NCBI RefSeq assembly: GCF_016889705.1
Contig: NZ_CP069526.1
Span: 5,022,001-5,086,000 of the forward strand
Source of the DNA: Amycolatopsis sp. FDAARGOS 1241
GTDB taxonomy: Bacteria; Actinomycetota; Actinomycetes; Mycobacteriales; Pseudonocardiaceae
Length of the DNA stretch: 64,000 nucleotides
Direction of reading: 5' to 3'
Shown: one piece after another, positions 1-9,364 of the stretch
Position numbering within the stretch: position 1 is the first letter of the stretch
Layout of the letters: the number at the start of each line of letters is the position of its first letter
Program-made: the position numbers and the translations under genes
Notes under the pieces: model-generated
Databases searched by the model: none
Told to the model about the DNA's origin: nothing
Seen by the model: only the letters and a program-made list of their open reading frames with translations

Positions 1-610
1 GGTCGGGACCGAAGACTTCGGCCGCCAGCTCCGCCATTCTCAAGGCTGACAGAGGCGTTTGGTCAGGAGCCTTGAGCACGACCGCGTTGCCTGCAACCAG
101 CGGCGCCGCAACCTTGGAGGCAGCGAAGAACAGCGGGTGGTTGAACGGCACGATCCGGGCGACGACCCCATACGGCTCCTGCACGCTGTAGTGCAGATTA
201 CCCGACAACGGGTATGTCGATCCGCCAAGTTGCAGAGCGTGGTCGGCCATGATGTCCACGATCGTCGCCGCGGCGCCGACGTCGGCCCGCATGACGGGCA
301 GTGGAAAGCCGGCATCGATCGTGTCGATCGTCGCCAGCTCTTCCTCGTGCGCACGCAAAACCTCGGCGAAGGCACGAACCTTCGCGGCCCGGGCCCGCAC
401 GGGCAGTTGTGCCCACGGTCGCTGAGCTTCGGCTGCCGCGCGGATGATCTCGTCGACTTCATCGGCCGAGCAGTCGGGTGCGTCGGTCAGGCGACGGCCG
501 GTCGTGGGGTCTTCGATCTGGCACCGGTTCCGGGTCGGCATCGGACGGCCGTGAAGTTGCATCTCCCAAGACCGGTCAACGATCACGGAGAGCTGGTCTT
601 GCGCGGTCAT
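1..610 (-). CDS. Aldehyde dehydrogenase family protein, N-terminal part (runs off window)
   Basis: The first 203 residues are visible; the gene continues beyond base 1. The protein would oxidise an aldehyde to the acid with NAD(P)+. The N-terminal half of the ALDH fold is present: after about 45 residues comes the helical region (AAAEAQRPWAQLP), then VAR-IVPFNHP at about residues 150-160 (the conserved PWNFP-like segment, here PFNHP) and GNAVVLKAPDQTPLSA with the cofactor-binding Lys. The catalytic Cys and Glu lie outside the window. The start is the ATG at 608-610, 28 bases after the SDR stop on the same strand, so it is probably the last visible gene of the operon that begins at the IclR gene. 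The exact substrate cannot be told. Confidence 0.85.
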   Translation of the reverse strand, partial: MTAQDQLSVIVDRSWEMQLHGRPMPTRNRCQIEDPTTGRRLTDAPDCSADEVDEIIRAAAEAQRPWAQLPVRARAAKVRAFAEVLRAHEEELATIDTIDAGFPLPVMRADVGAAATIVDIMADHALQLGGSTYPLSGNLHYSVQEPYGVVARIVPFNHPLFFAASKVAAPLVAGNAVVLKAPDQTPLSALRMAELAAEVFGPD

Positions 611-638
611 GCGGTGAGTCCTTCACTGGTCGGAGAGG

Positions 639-1400
639 TCATCGGTGGAGCAGCCCGCCGCTGACCGACAGAACCTGTCCGGTCATGAAACGGCTGTCGT
701 CCGAGAGCAGGAACGCGACCACACCGACCATGTCCTCAGGTCCGGCATCCCGGTGGAGTGCTTGTGCGGCGTGCATCGCTTCCTTTTGAGCTGCGGAGAC
801 GGTGCCCCGAGGTATCTCGGTGTAAGTGGGACCAGGTGAGATCGCGTTCACGCGGATTCCGTCGCCGCCCAGTTCGCGCGACATCGAATACGTCATTCCG
901 GTCACGCCGGCCTTGCTTGCGGTGTAGTGCAGGTATCCCGCACGGCCCAGCCAGACCGCGTCGGAGGCGACGTTGACGATGCTCGAATCGCTGCCCTGTC
1001 GTAGGGCCGGCAGCAATGCGCCGGTCAGCAGGAACGGTCCGCGGAGGTTGACGGCCATGAGGCGGTCCCACTCCTCGAGCGGGATTTCCCAGAACGGGCG
1101 CATCACGATCGTGGAGAAGATGGCGGCGTTGTTGACCAACCCGTGCAGGCTGCCGAACTCGGTGTTGACGAACTGAGCGAAGGCCGAACACGAGGCCGGA
1201 TCAGCGACGTCGAGGTAGTGGAAGCAGGCCTTGCCGCCGGCGTCTGTGATCTCCGTAGCGACTCGTTCCCCGGGCTCGGTGTTGATGTCGGCGACGACGA
1301 CGGTTCCTCCATCGGCCGCGACCCGTTGGGCATAGGCCCGACCAAGGCCCTGACCTCCGCCGGTGATGACGATGGTGCGGCCCGCCAGTCGTGTGTTCAT
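639..1400 (-). CDS. SDR family NAD(P)-dependent oxidoreductase
   Basis: Classical short-chain dehydrogenase of 253 residues with a complete active site: nucleotide-binding TGGGQGLG at residues 13-20, NNAA at 90-93, Ser146 and the YxxxK pair Tyr159/Lys163. It probably oxidises a secondary alcohol or reduces a ketone. The ATG at 1400 overlaps the stop of the upstream zinc-ribbon gene by four bases (ATGA), which indicates translational coupling. The open frame runs far upstream of this ATG but that extension is only the shadow of the neighbouring genes. It lies between a carboxylase/hydantoinase-type gene set and an aldehyde dehydrogenase, so it may process the ketone or alcohol intermediate of that pathway (inference). 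Confidence 0.9.
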   Translation of the reverse strand: MNTRLAGRTIVITGGGQGLGRAYAQRVAADGGTVVVADINTEPGERVATEITDAGGKACFHYLDVADPASCSAFAQFVNTEFGSLHGLVNNAAIFSTIVMRPFWEIPLEEWDRLMAVNLRGPFLLTGALLPALRQGSDSSIVNVASDAVWLGRAGYLHYTASKAGVTGMTYSMSRELGGDGIRVNAISPGPTYTEIPRGTVSAAQKEAMHAAQALHRDAGPEDMVGVVAFLLSDDSRFMTGQVLSVSGGLLHR

Positions 1401-1690
1401 GCGCGCACCGCCAGCGAGCGGTGCCGTGACGACGGTTCGTCGCCGGGCACGATCTCGGCCTGGAGCTGGGTCAGGCAGGTCGGGCAGAAGGTTTGCCGGA
1501 AGATCACAGGACGGTCGGTGAACCGGCTCGCGTTCTCGCGGACGGACGGTCCGGCGGTGGCCGGTGTTGTTTCCCGGACCAGGGCTTCGCGCAGTGGCTG
1601 TGCCGCATCGCCGAGGACGTGCCCGCAATGCCGGCAAACGACGCGCCCGTCGGGCTGCTGTTCGAGATTGTCGTCGATGAAGACGGTCAC
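1397..1690 (-). CDS. Zinc-ribbon small subunit, acetone/acetophenone carboxylase gamma type
   Basis: A 97-residue protein with two CxxC pairs: CRHCGHVLG near residue 19 and FCPTCLTQ near residue 69, with an early VFIDDNLE segment. Small zinc-ribbon proteins of this kind accompany hydantoinase-A/B-like ATP-dependent carboxylases (acetone and acetophenone carboxylase families). The assignment rests on size, Cys spacing and position directly after hyuB-like sequence. Both ends overlap neighbours by four bases (1687-1690 with hyuB, 1397-1400 with the SDR), a tightly coupled operon. It looks intact, but its large partner subunits are deleted or broken upstream, so it is probably non-functional in its original role. 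Confidence 0.65.
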   Translation of the reverse strand: MTVFIDDNLEQQPDGRVVCRHCGHVLGDAAQPLREALVRETTPATAGPSVRENASRFTDRPVIFRQTFCPTCLTQLQAEIVPGDEPSSRHRSLAVRA

Positions 1691-2625
1691 GCGGTGGCCT
1701 CCGTGCGGTCGTCGTCCAGTCCGGCGCGGATGCGTCGGAGTGCGTTGCGGCGGGTACGGGTGCCCTCGTCGTCGACGGTGCCGTCTGTCCCGAGGACGAC
1801 GCCGTAGACATCGGTGGCACCCCTTGGGGAGACTTTGTGCGCGAGAACGTCGGCCGCGACAGCCGATGGGTCGCGTAACAGCGGATCTCCGTATCCACCG
1901 CCGCCTTGCCAGTGGGTGAAGTAGACGTCCGCCTCCCCCAGTTCGGTCTCGTGGTGCGTCGGCAGCACATCGGGCGTGCCGCCGAGTTCGGCAAGTGACG
2001 ACGGGATGTGTCCGCCGGCCAAGTCGGCGCGCACGGTGGTGGACCGCAGCAGCACGTCGTGCTGGGTTCCGGCCGGCAGCCCACCGGAGAGACCGCCCGC
2101 AAGGGGAAGGGCCTTGCCAGGCGCGGAGACTACGAGATGGACACCGCCGAGTGGGCTGTCATACGGAATGAAGCAGCTCGAAGCGCCGACCCCACCGCGG
2201 TAACGACCCGGGCCACCTGAGTCCGCTTCTTCGCGGCGCCACAAGTAGAGCATCGGAAAGCTGAACTCGTTCATCTCGACGTCGGCGACGCGCCCATGGG
2301 GATGCACGCCATGCCACCGGTGTCGACGCCATCGGCGTGAGTCCGTGCACCGAGACCGCCGGCCATCGAATCGCAGAGCATGGTGACGAAGCCGCCGCCG
2401 CGTTGGTCGACTCCTGCGAGCAGGGCGAAGTCCCAGGTGCCGCAGCAGACGCTCATCAGCCGCTCACGGTGCTCCGGGTGCGCGTCGAGTAGGCTGGCGA
2501 GACATTCGGTGACGACGTTCGTCGTAGCCCACGCGGATGCAACCGATGCTTTGCCGATTCCCGCTGGGAAGGTGCAGTTGTTGATGGTGCCGGGTTCGCT
2601 GACGATCTTCGTCGGCAGTGCGGCG
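1687..2625 (-). pseudogene. hyuB-like (hydantoinase B/oxoprolinase family) 3' half, frameshifted
   Basis: C-terminal half of a hydantoinase B-type subunit. The conserved order GTINNCTFPAG, VTECLASLLDAHP, CGTWDFALLAGVDQRG, AMAGGLGARTHADGVDTGG, then VEMNEFSFPMLYLWRREE, GGPGRYRGG and a late GGGGYGDPL is visible. The reading is broken near 2293: the upstream frame gives CIPMGASPTSR and stops at 2271, whereas one base out the family sequence GRVADVEMNEF continues to 1687, so one base is missing or was lost. The first half of hyuB and the whole expected hyuA are absent; at about 2610-2650 the sequence switches in frame to an IclR regulator. Intact homologues are 500-650 residues; about 310 remain. 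Confidence 0.75.
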
Positions 2626-3275
2626 GCCACGGAGGCGACCCCGTCGGTCCCCTCGACGCCGCTGATCGCATAACCGTGCCGGCGGACGTTCTCGATCTCA
2701 AGTTCCAGGTCAGACCAGGTTCTGTCCTGCCCGACCGCCAACGTGCCCGACTCAATGCCGGAGTACATTCGGTGCAGCTCGGCGACTTGCGCTGTGGCCA
2801 GCATTGCCTTCCCCGCCGAGCTGCAACTGGCGGGCATCGCCAGGCCCAGCCGGGACGCGACCCTAACCGGTCGGGTGCTCTCCACGGCGTCGACGAAGCG
2901 CACAGTGCCGCCGTCGAGGATCACCAAGTGAACCGTTTCAGAGAGCTCGGTATTCAGCTTCTCCAAAAACGGACGGAGAATCTCTCGCACATCGAACCGG
3001 TGCAGGATCGCGAACGCCACGGCCGTCAGCGAAGTGCCGGGCCGGTAGAGCTTGGTCCTCACGTCCTTCTGGATGAACCCGCGGTACTGCAACATCGCCA
3101 GCAGTCGGTGTGCGGTCGACAACGCCACATCGAGGTACTCGGCCGCGTCAGTCACTCGCAGTTCGCTACGCTCTCCCAGTAGCAATAAGAGGCGAAGAGC
3201 CCTGTCGACCGACTCGATCGGGTAGCGTGACCGGCCCGACGAGGCTACCGCATTCTCCAGAGTCGGCTTCTTCAT
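2626..3275 (-). pseudogene. IclR family regulator, C-terminally truncated and fused to hyuB
   Basis: About 217 residues of an IclR-type transcription factor: N-terminal winged helix-turn-helix (residues 20-80, with LRVTDAAEYLDVALSTAHRLL) and most of the effector domain (VHLVILDGGTVRFVDAVES, CSSAGKAMLA, GYAISGVEG). IclR proteins are normally about 250 residues; here the last 30-40 are replaced in frame by hydantoinase B sequence, giving one 334-residue open frame (2271-3275). The DNA-binding domain is intact, so a chimeric repressor could still bind DNA, but loss of the C-terminal effector helix probably damages ligand response or dimerisation. The start ATG at 3275 faces a 130-base upstream region. 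Confidence 0.75.
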
Positions 3276-3405
3276 AGCAGAACTCTACGGGATTCAGGTG
3301 AGCCGTGCTGGCACTTCACCCCGCCGAACGGTTCGAAACCGGATTGAGTTCATACCCGCGAACAGGTCAGGCGAGCTACCGACTAGAAGAGGACCGCATA
3401 GTCCA

Positions 3406-4023
3406 TTATTTCGCATGTAAGCGGACCTGGCCGAGGGCCATGTCGAGCGCGGCGCGCAATTGCTCGGCGTCCTGGGCGGTGTGCGCAAGCAAGTAACCTC
3501 CCTGCAGCGCAGCGATGACGCCGACAGCAAGAACCTCGGGCACCGCGTCGGAATCGAGGTCACCGGCAGCCTGGATGCGGGACAGCGCCGAGGTCAGCAG
3601 TCCCTGCCACCGGGAAAACGCTGCAGCGAGAGCAAGCCTGCCACGGTCGTGCCGGCGAGCGAGGTGGTAGACCAGCGAGCCGAGGGGGCAACCGCGTTCG
3701 GCCGTGCGCGAATCGAGCAGTCGCGCCTGCCACCGTTCCAGGTCTGCCAGCCGATGGACCGCGTCCAGGCTGGGGCGCTGCGCCCCTAGCACGACCTCGA
3801 GTTGAGTCGTGACAATCGCCTCTACGATGCCGTCGGGGTCGGGAAACAGCTGCGCGAGGTCAGCCAGCGTCACGTGCGCGGCGGCACGAATACGCGCAGT
3901 GGTGAGCGAGCCGACGCCTTCACGCAGCAGCAGTGCGGTCGACGCTGCCACAACGCGCGCTCGAGGTCCCGGCTCCGAAGGGTCGCGACGCGAGCGGGGC
4001 CTGTCATACCAGTCGGCCGTCAT
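3406..4023 (-). CDS. TetR family transcriptional regulator
   Basis: 205 residues from the ATG at 4023. The N-terminal helix-turn-helix shows ARVVAASTALLLREGVGSLTTARIRAAAHVTLADLAQLFPDPDGIVEAIV, the usual TetR three-helix domain; the rest is a helical ligand domain (RGCPLGSLVYHLARR, LAVGVIAALQGGYLLA) of the type seen in regulators of oxidoreductase or efflux genes, where CPLG follows a conserved position. The frame stays open to 4674, but that part has no family similarity and weak coding character, so the start at 4023 is preferred for the normal TetR length. No obvious target gene is adjacent. Confidence 0.85.
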   Translation of the reverse strand: MTADWYDRPRSRRDPSEPGPRARVVAASTALLLREGVGSLTTARIRAAAHVTLADLAQLFPDPDGIVEAIVTTQLEVVLGAQRPSLDAVHRLADLERWQARLLDSRTAERGCPLGSLVYHLARRHDRGRLALAAAFSRWQGLLTSALSRIQAAGDLDSDAVPEVLAVGVIAALQGGYLLAHTAQDAEQLRAALDMALGQVRLHAK

Positions 4024-5118
4024 GGTGGCAACAGTAACCGCACGAGATCCGGCAGGGGATGTCCCCTGAGCAAGTAGGGCCCAAATGGTCCACTTCTTAT
4101 CCGCTGAGGGCAAAGCTGCAGATACGAACTCGACCTTTGCGGACGCGAGCCCCCCGGCGTGCAGTGGTCCCGCTGAGCTCGCGACACCTGGCGCCGGCAC
4201 CTCGACCTCATTGCCATCCCCGCTCCCCGTGATGGCGAGCGGCCGCCAATGGCCAGACGCGATAGCACTCGTGGACGCGGCTGGCAGACTTATCTGCGGG
4301 TTGACCATGGTGGACGATGTGGTCCGCGGCAGGTGAGTCCCGGACAGGCCAGACAGGGAAGAGGTGCCCGAACGAAGGCGATTTTGCTGGGAGGCAAGGC
4401 TGCGGGCACGACCGGGGATGACACTGATGGACCCGACCCGGGCTTGACGAGGCTCGCCGACCTCCCGGGGGCGAACTACGGCGATGGTGCTGGGATGAGG
4501 TTGCGTGGCCGTCGACTTGGATCGACCGCCGCGGCCGACAGCGGACGCTGTCGCGGTGGTGGAACCCGGAGAGCACAGCCAAGCCTGTGCGGCTGACGGG
4601 AAGTGGTGAGCCGAACGGGCTCGGATTCTGCACACTGCACTGGAGTTGATGATGGTCAACGGGGTGGCCGCCACCGCGCTTCGACGATGTCCGCGCGGCG
4701 ATCAGCACCACCAAGTCACTGCTCTACTGGGTTCGTAGTGACTCGACCAACGAAGCAAGTCCATATGAGCGTTGCAAGGCCGTCAGCTTCGATGAGATTG
4801 TGCGACAGACTGTCCAGCTGTACGGGATATACAACCGCCACCAGCGGTCGCGGCGAACCACCGCGAGCCCTTCTTTCGTGTCACCTTGGCGACGGGCTCT
4901 ACTGGACCATATGGTCCCCGTCAAGTCCGGCGGGCGAGGGAGTACAGCCAGGTACCTCGAGCCGAGCCGCGGCCGAGCGATTCCACCCAGTTGCCAACGG
5001 GTGACTGCGCCACCATCCGAACCGCCACGGACACTTCGGCCGGCCGTGCGAGAACCCGGGTCGGCGGGGCGATTCCCGCAGGCCCGGGTTCTCGCACGGC
5101 CGGACGGCGCGTGCTCGG
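4024..5118. other. Gene-poor stretch, no recognised gene
   Basis: About 1.1 kb between the TetR gene and trxA. Several open frames cross each other but none has a family signature, a convincing ribosome binding site and consistent codon bias together. A plus-strand segment at about 4680-4880 reads as a plausible but unidentified peptide (RAAISTTKSLLYWVRS) without a start. Probably decayed coding DNA. Confidence 0.4.
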
Positions 5119-5442
5119 TCAGAGCACGTCGGCCAGGTCGGACAGCAGCGCGGCCTTGGGCTTGGCACCGACGATCTGCTTCACCGGCTTGCCGCCCTGG
5201 AACAGGATCAGCGTCGGGATCGACATCACCTGGTAGTCACGCGCCGTGTTCGGGTTCTCGTCGATGTCGAGCTTCGCGACGGTCAGCTTCTCGCCGTTCT
5301 CGGCCGCGATCTCCTCGAGCACCGGCGCGACCATCTTGCACGGCCCGCACCAGGTCGCCCAGAAATCGACCAGAACCGGCTTCTCACTGGTGAGCACGTC
5401 ATCCACGAAACTCTTGTCGGTCACCTTCACGGTGTTGGCCAT
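5119..5442 (-). CDS. trxA: Thioredoxin
   Basis: A 107-residue thioredoxin with the active site WCGPC at residues 31-35 inside [12 protein letters not shown], the buried Asp of VDFWA and the cis-proline loop SIPTL at Pro76. It reduces protein disulfides in the cytoplasm using electrons from thioredoxin reductase. The ATG at 5442 follows GAAGGAG at good spacing. It lies 46 bases downstream of a trxB remnant in the usual actinobacterial trxB-trxA order. The surrounding genes are not those of the oriC-linked trxB-trxA locus, so this is probably an additional copy that would need the reductase encoded elsewhere. Confidence 0.95.
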   Translation of the reverse strand: MANTVKVTDKSFVDDVLTSEKPVLVDFWATWCGPCKMVAPVLEEIAAENGEKLTVAKLDIDENPNTARDYQVMSIPTLILFQGGKPVKQIVGAKPKAALLSDLADVL

Positions 5443-5488
5443 CGGTTTCTCCTTCAGGTGGTCGGAAACTCGGGAAGACTCGGAAAGA

Positions 5489-5822
5489 TCAACGGGCGCC
5501 GGCGCCGTAGCCGCCGCCGACCAGCTCGGCCGCCTCGTGGGCATCCGGGTCGCCGTGCTCGGCCAGCCATCGTTCCGCGTCGATGGCCGCGCTGCACCCC
5601 GAACCCGCCGCCGTGATCGCCTGCCGATAGGTGCGATCCACCAGATCACCGGCCGCGAACACCCCCGGCACGTTCGTGTACGACGTACGACCCCGCGTCA
5701 CCACGTAACCGTCCTCGTCCAGCTCGACCTGGCCCCGCACCAGCTCGCTGCGCGGGTCGTGCCCGATCGCGACGAAGAACCCGGTCACGTCCAGCTGCTT
5801 CTCCTCCGTGCGAAGTTCAGCG
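5489..5822 (-). pseudogene. trxB: Thioredoxin reductase, C-terminal fragment
   Basis: Only the last about 110 residues of thioredoxin reductase are present: [48 protein letters not shown] (the second FAD-contacting GD motif) and [21 protein letters not shown]. The N-terminal FAD-binding GxGxxG, the redox-active CxxC and the NADPH-binding domain (about 200 residues) are missing. Similarity stops abruptly near 5822, where unrelated sequence begins, and the open frame upstream of it has no family similarity. It cannot be a working reductase. Probably a deletion junction. Confidence 0.8.
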
Positions 5823-6297
5823 CCGCACCATGGACCGGCGGCAGGAGCAGGGCTTGCGCTCTTGCCACAGCGAGATCCCGACGTTGACACGTGCGATCCG
5901 GTGTCTCGTCGCTGCGCACGATGTCGACGACCGCGGCCGAGGCCGAGCCTGCACCACGTGGCGTCAGCGCCGCGCCTGCCGAGCTTGGTTACCGCTCACC
6001 CAAAGCCTGCTCGGGGACGACGCGCACCTGATTCACGCCGCGCGGCAGATCACCAAGCCCGTCACAAATTGACCGGCGCCCACTGACTGCCCGCCGGAGC
6101 CGCGTGAACGGGGTTGAACAATGCGGCCTTCCTCGCGCGGCGACCGGCTCGCACCTGTCTACCTCGAGACCACCACCGATGATGCCAGCTGACTCTCATC
6201 AGCGCGAACACGACTGTTACGGGTTGTGCGTTCGTGCCGGCGTCAAGCGGCGCGGGTTTCGCCATCGGCAATCTTTTCCGGAAGCAGAGGCACCCCT
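5823..6297. other. Intergenic stretch upstream of the trxB remnant
   Basis: No recognisable gene. This is sequence on the far side of the trxB break; it has many crossing short frames but no family motif. Confidence 0.4.
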
Positions 6298-7593
6298 TCA
6301 TTCCCTGCGAGCGAGCGTCACGAACCGCATCGCCACCGCTGCGAGGACGGCGGAGGCCAGAATGACGAAGCCGGCCGTGAGGAACACCGTCGGTAAGCTC
6401 GTCGACGTAACCAGGACCGCACCGAGACCAGACCCGGCTGCCAGGGCTATCTGAAGGTTGGTCACGTTGACCGCCGACGCGGCTTCCGGGGTTTCCGCCG
6501 CCGCATCGAGTATCCAGACCAGCGTTCCCGGGTTCACGATCCCCCAGAACAAACCCCACAGCACGAACAACAGACCGGCCAGCCAGGGTAAAGTCCCCAC
6601 ACTCGCGAGCCCGATGACCAAGGCGGCCACCACCGTCGCAGCCCCGGCGAAGGTTCCGATCACATTGCGCTTGAACAGGGATCCGGCGACGAGCGAGCCG
6701 ACGATGCCACCGCAGCCGTAGATGACGTACAGCAAGGAAATCACGCCGCTCGACAGATGCGTGTGCTCCATCAGGAACGGGGTGATGTACGTCCACGCGG
6801 TGAACTGTCCGATGAACACCACCGCGCCCGCCGCCATCCCCAGCTGTGCCGGCCGCCGTGAAACGACTCCGACGAGATCACGCAGACGCGTACGCCCGTC
6901 CGGCGGAATACTAGGCAGCACGACCGCCTGCGCGACCACGACAAGCAGTGTCGCCGCCGCCGCGGCGGCGAAGGTGAGACGCCAGCCCACGAGGTTGCCC
7001 AGGAACTGTCCCGCGGGCAGCCCCACCACCGTCCCACCCGAAATACCCGCCGCGACGATAGTGATGGCACGAGTGCCACCGGTCGGGCCCACCAGCTTGG
7101 GCCCGACCGGTGAGACCACGGTCCAGAAGGCGCCGAGGGTGGCGCCGAAGAGCATCCGGGCGATCAGCACCAAGGCGAAGTTCGGCGCCACTGCGACGAC
7201 CGCGTTCGACACCAGCACAGTCACACCCAGGACGAGGATGACCGAGCGCCGGTTGAATCGGCCGGAGCCGAGGAAGAACAGCGGCGCCGACACCGCGGCG
7301 CTGAACCCCGGCACGAGCACCATCAACCCCGCAAGGCCCAGCGAAACATGCAAGCCATCGGCGATCCGCGGCAGCAGTCCCACCGGCATCGTCTCCGTCA
7401 TCACGACGATGAACGCGCCGAGTGCGATGGCACCGACTGCCACCCAGCCTCGTCTGCTCCCTGGCTCTACCGCAGCGACGGCAGCGCGAGCGGACCCAGA
7501 ATGGACCGGGACGCCCGCAGCGCACGACGATGTCGAGACCACGCGCACCTGTGTTGCGCGACGCGTCGGCGTCTCCCCCTCGGTTTCGGTCAT
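6298..7593 (-). CDS. MFS transporter, DHA1 (AraJ/SotB-like) drug or sugar efflux family
   Basis: 431 residues with 12 predicted membrane segments after a long (about 45-residue) soluble N terminus; the first helix begins at GWVAVGAIALGAFIVV. Motifs of the DHA1 group are visible: TETMPVGLLPRIADGL after helix 1, the RFNRRSVILVLG loop 2-3 (motif A-like), RMLFGATLGAFWTVV and GLPAGQFLGNLVGWRLTFA. It would export small molecules by proton antiport at the cytoplasmic membrane. The ATG at 7593 has a strong GAGGAGGG site at correct spacing. It stands alone on the minus strand, so the substrate cannot be inferred. Confidence 0.9.
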   Translation of the reverse strand: MTETEGETPTRRATQVRVVSTSSCAAGVPVHSGSARAAVAAVEPGSRRGWVAVGAIALGAFIVVMTETMPVGLLPRIADGLHVSLGLAGLMVLVPGFSAAVSAPLFFLGSGRFNRRSVILVLGVTVLVSNAVVAVAPNFALVLIARMLFGATLGAFWTVVSPVGPKLVGPTGGTRAITIVAAGISGGTVVGLPAGQFLGNLVGWRLTFAAAAAATLLVVVAQAVVLPSIPPDGRTRLRDLVGVVSRRPAQLGMAAGAVVFIGQFTAWTYITPFLMEHTHLSSGVISLLYVIYGCGGIVGSLVAGSLFKRNVIGTFAGAATVVAALVIGLASVGTLPWLAGLLFVLWGLFWGIVNPGTLVWILDAAAETPEAASAVNVTNLQIALAAGSGLGAVLVTSTSLPTVFLTAGFVILASAVLAAVAMRFVTLARRE

Positions 7594-8308
7594 GATGCTT
7601 TCCCTCCTCGTGACGTACTCCTCACCAGCTCAGCGCAGCCCGACGCTCCGTCGGCAATCCCAAAGCGCCAAGACAACTCGGGGTCGCACCCGCTCCGCGA
7701 TGCCGGATCGCAGCACGGCATGGAAAACGCGGCTGGCGGCCCCGTGGCCGCCTTCCGCGCCCGGACGTGACTTGCGCGGAAGCCGTCGTCCTGGCTCGAT
7801 GCCGGACTGCGGGTAACGTTGCCGGGCTTGCGGAGTGCCGGGGAGTGTGCCTCGGCGGCGTTCGTGGCCCCAGGACTGTGGGATCGCCGAGACCGCCCTG
7901 GTCCAGACATGTCAATGCCGTTCGTTGTCGACGTTGCTGCACAGGCGGTCAGCGTCGAACCCCAGCCGGGTCTTACCACATCGAGGGAGAGTTTCCGTCG
8001 CGGGCGTTGAACAGCCTCGGCTCCTTCGCGAGCGAGATCATCAAGACGGACTTGACGTTCACGAGGACCTCGCGGGCACGTTCGCTCCGTGGAGGGACAA
8101 TTTCCGTGATGGCCTCCTGTGGAGGCAGCGGCTCGGACGCGTCAGGAGGGCAGGGACCCACGCAGCTAGCCCACTGCCGCTTTCCCGCTGCCGACGTTAC
8201 GAGCTTCCTCGCTTGCGATGGCGTGGCCCTCAAGCAGCAGAAGGAACCGAGCGACTCCCCCTCCCCCAGGGGAAGCCCGCCCGGTTCACAGACCGCAGTC
8301 GACGGGGC
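7594..8308. other. Intergenic stretch, no recognised gene
   Basis: About 700 bases upstream of the MFS gene and downstream of the aldo/keto reductase. The first 100 bases should hold the MFS promoter. Otherwise only overlapping frames without family signatures are seen. Confidence 0.4.
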
Positions 8309-9142
8309 TCACACCAGGTCGAACGTGTCCGGGTCCGGGCCCGTGCGGAGGCCGCGGTCGAGGGCCGACAGCGCGGCCATGTCGTCGTCGGTGAGGGTGA
8401 AGCCGAAGACGTCGAGGTTTTCCGCGACGCGCGAGGGGGTGACGGATTTCGGGATCACGACGTTGCCCAGCTGCAGGTGCCAGCGCAGCACCACCTGGGC
8501 GGGCGTGCGCCCGTGCTTTGTGGCCACGTCGGCGACGATCGACTCGCCGAGCAGGTCGCCGCCCTTGGCGAGGGGGCTCCAGGCCTCGGTGGCGATGCCG
8601 TGCTCGGCGTCGAAGGCACGGACCTCGGACTGGACGAGGTAGGGGTGCAGCTCGATCTGGTTCACGGCCGGGACCACGGTGCCCTCGTCGAACACGCGGC
8701 GCAGGTGGGCCGGCTGGAAGTTGGACACGCCGATGGCGCGGACGCGGCCGTCGGCGTACAGCTTCTCCAGCGCCTTCCACGACGCGACGTACTTGTCGCG
8801 TGCGGGCAGTGGCCAGTGGATGAGGTAGAGGTCGAGCTGCTCGAGCCCGAGGGCGGCGACGCTCGCGTCGAAGGCGCGCAGGGCCTGGTCGTAGCCCTGA
8901 TCACTGTTCCACAGCTTGGTCGTGATGAACAGCTCGTCGCGGGCGATACCGGAGTCGGCGAGGGCCTCGCCGACCGCGGCTTCGTTGCCGTAGGCGGTCG
9001 CGGTGTCGATGCTGCGGTAGCCGGCGTCCAGCGCGGTCTTCACGGCCGCCTTGGTCTCGGCCGGCGGCACCTGGAACACGCCGAAGCCGAGTTGCGGCAT
9101 CTCGACACCGTTGTTCAACTTCAGTACGGGAACGCTGGTCAA
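8309..9142 (-). CDS. Aldo/keto reductase (AKR5, 2,5-diketogluconate reductase-like)
   Basis: 277-residue TIM-barrel oxidoreductase with the full catalytic tetrad: Asp46 and Tyr51 (GYRSIDTATAYGNE), Lys76 (TTKLW) and His109 (LIHWP). The NADPH site is shown by IPKSVTPSRVAENLDVF near the C terminus and WSPLAKGG. It reduces aldehydes or ketones to alcohols with NADPH. Full length for the family. Monocistronic on the minus strand, with about 220 bases before the next gene upstream, so it probably has its own promoter. Confidence 0.95.
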   Translation of the reverse strand: MTSVPVLKLNNGVEMPQLGFGVFQVPPAETKAAVKTALDAGYRSIDTATAYGNEAAVGEALADSGIARDELFITTKLWNSDQGYDQALRAFDASVAALGLEQLDLYLIHWPLPARDKYVASWKALEKLYADGRVRAIGVSNFQPAHLRRVFDEGTVVPAVNQIELHPYLVQSEVRAFDAEHGIATEAWSPLAKGGDLLGESIVADVATKHGRTPAQVVLRWHLQLGNVVIPKSVTPSRVAENLDVFGFTLTDDDMAALSALDRGLRTGPDPDTFDLV

Positions 9143-9364
9143 CTCACAAACCCTTCTGTACGAACGAAAAACTCACGCAGCGATCATGCACGATGCTGCG
9201 TATTCGTTCGTCGAGCCATTTCGTACCACGTACCTACCGAGCGCGGCGGGCGCGACCCGGTGGTTCGTGCTGGTGGCGCTGCAGTCGCCACCAGCACGAG
9301 CCTGCCCACGTGGACGATTCTCCCAAGCCGCCGGGATCGCCGTGGTTCTCCTTGGCGGCGAAAG

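Noticed and set aside
639..2102. Very long open frame (487 codons) covering the SDR
   Set aside because: Only the part after the ATG at 1400 matches the SDR family; the extension is the shadow of hyuB and the zinc-ribbon gene, which have better evidence in their own frames.
4024..4674. N-terminal extension of the TetR gene to 422 residues
   Set aside because: The added part has no TetR or other family similarity and the normal length is reached from 4023.
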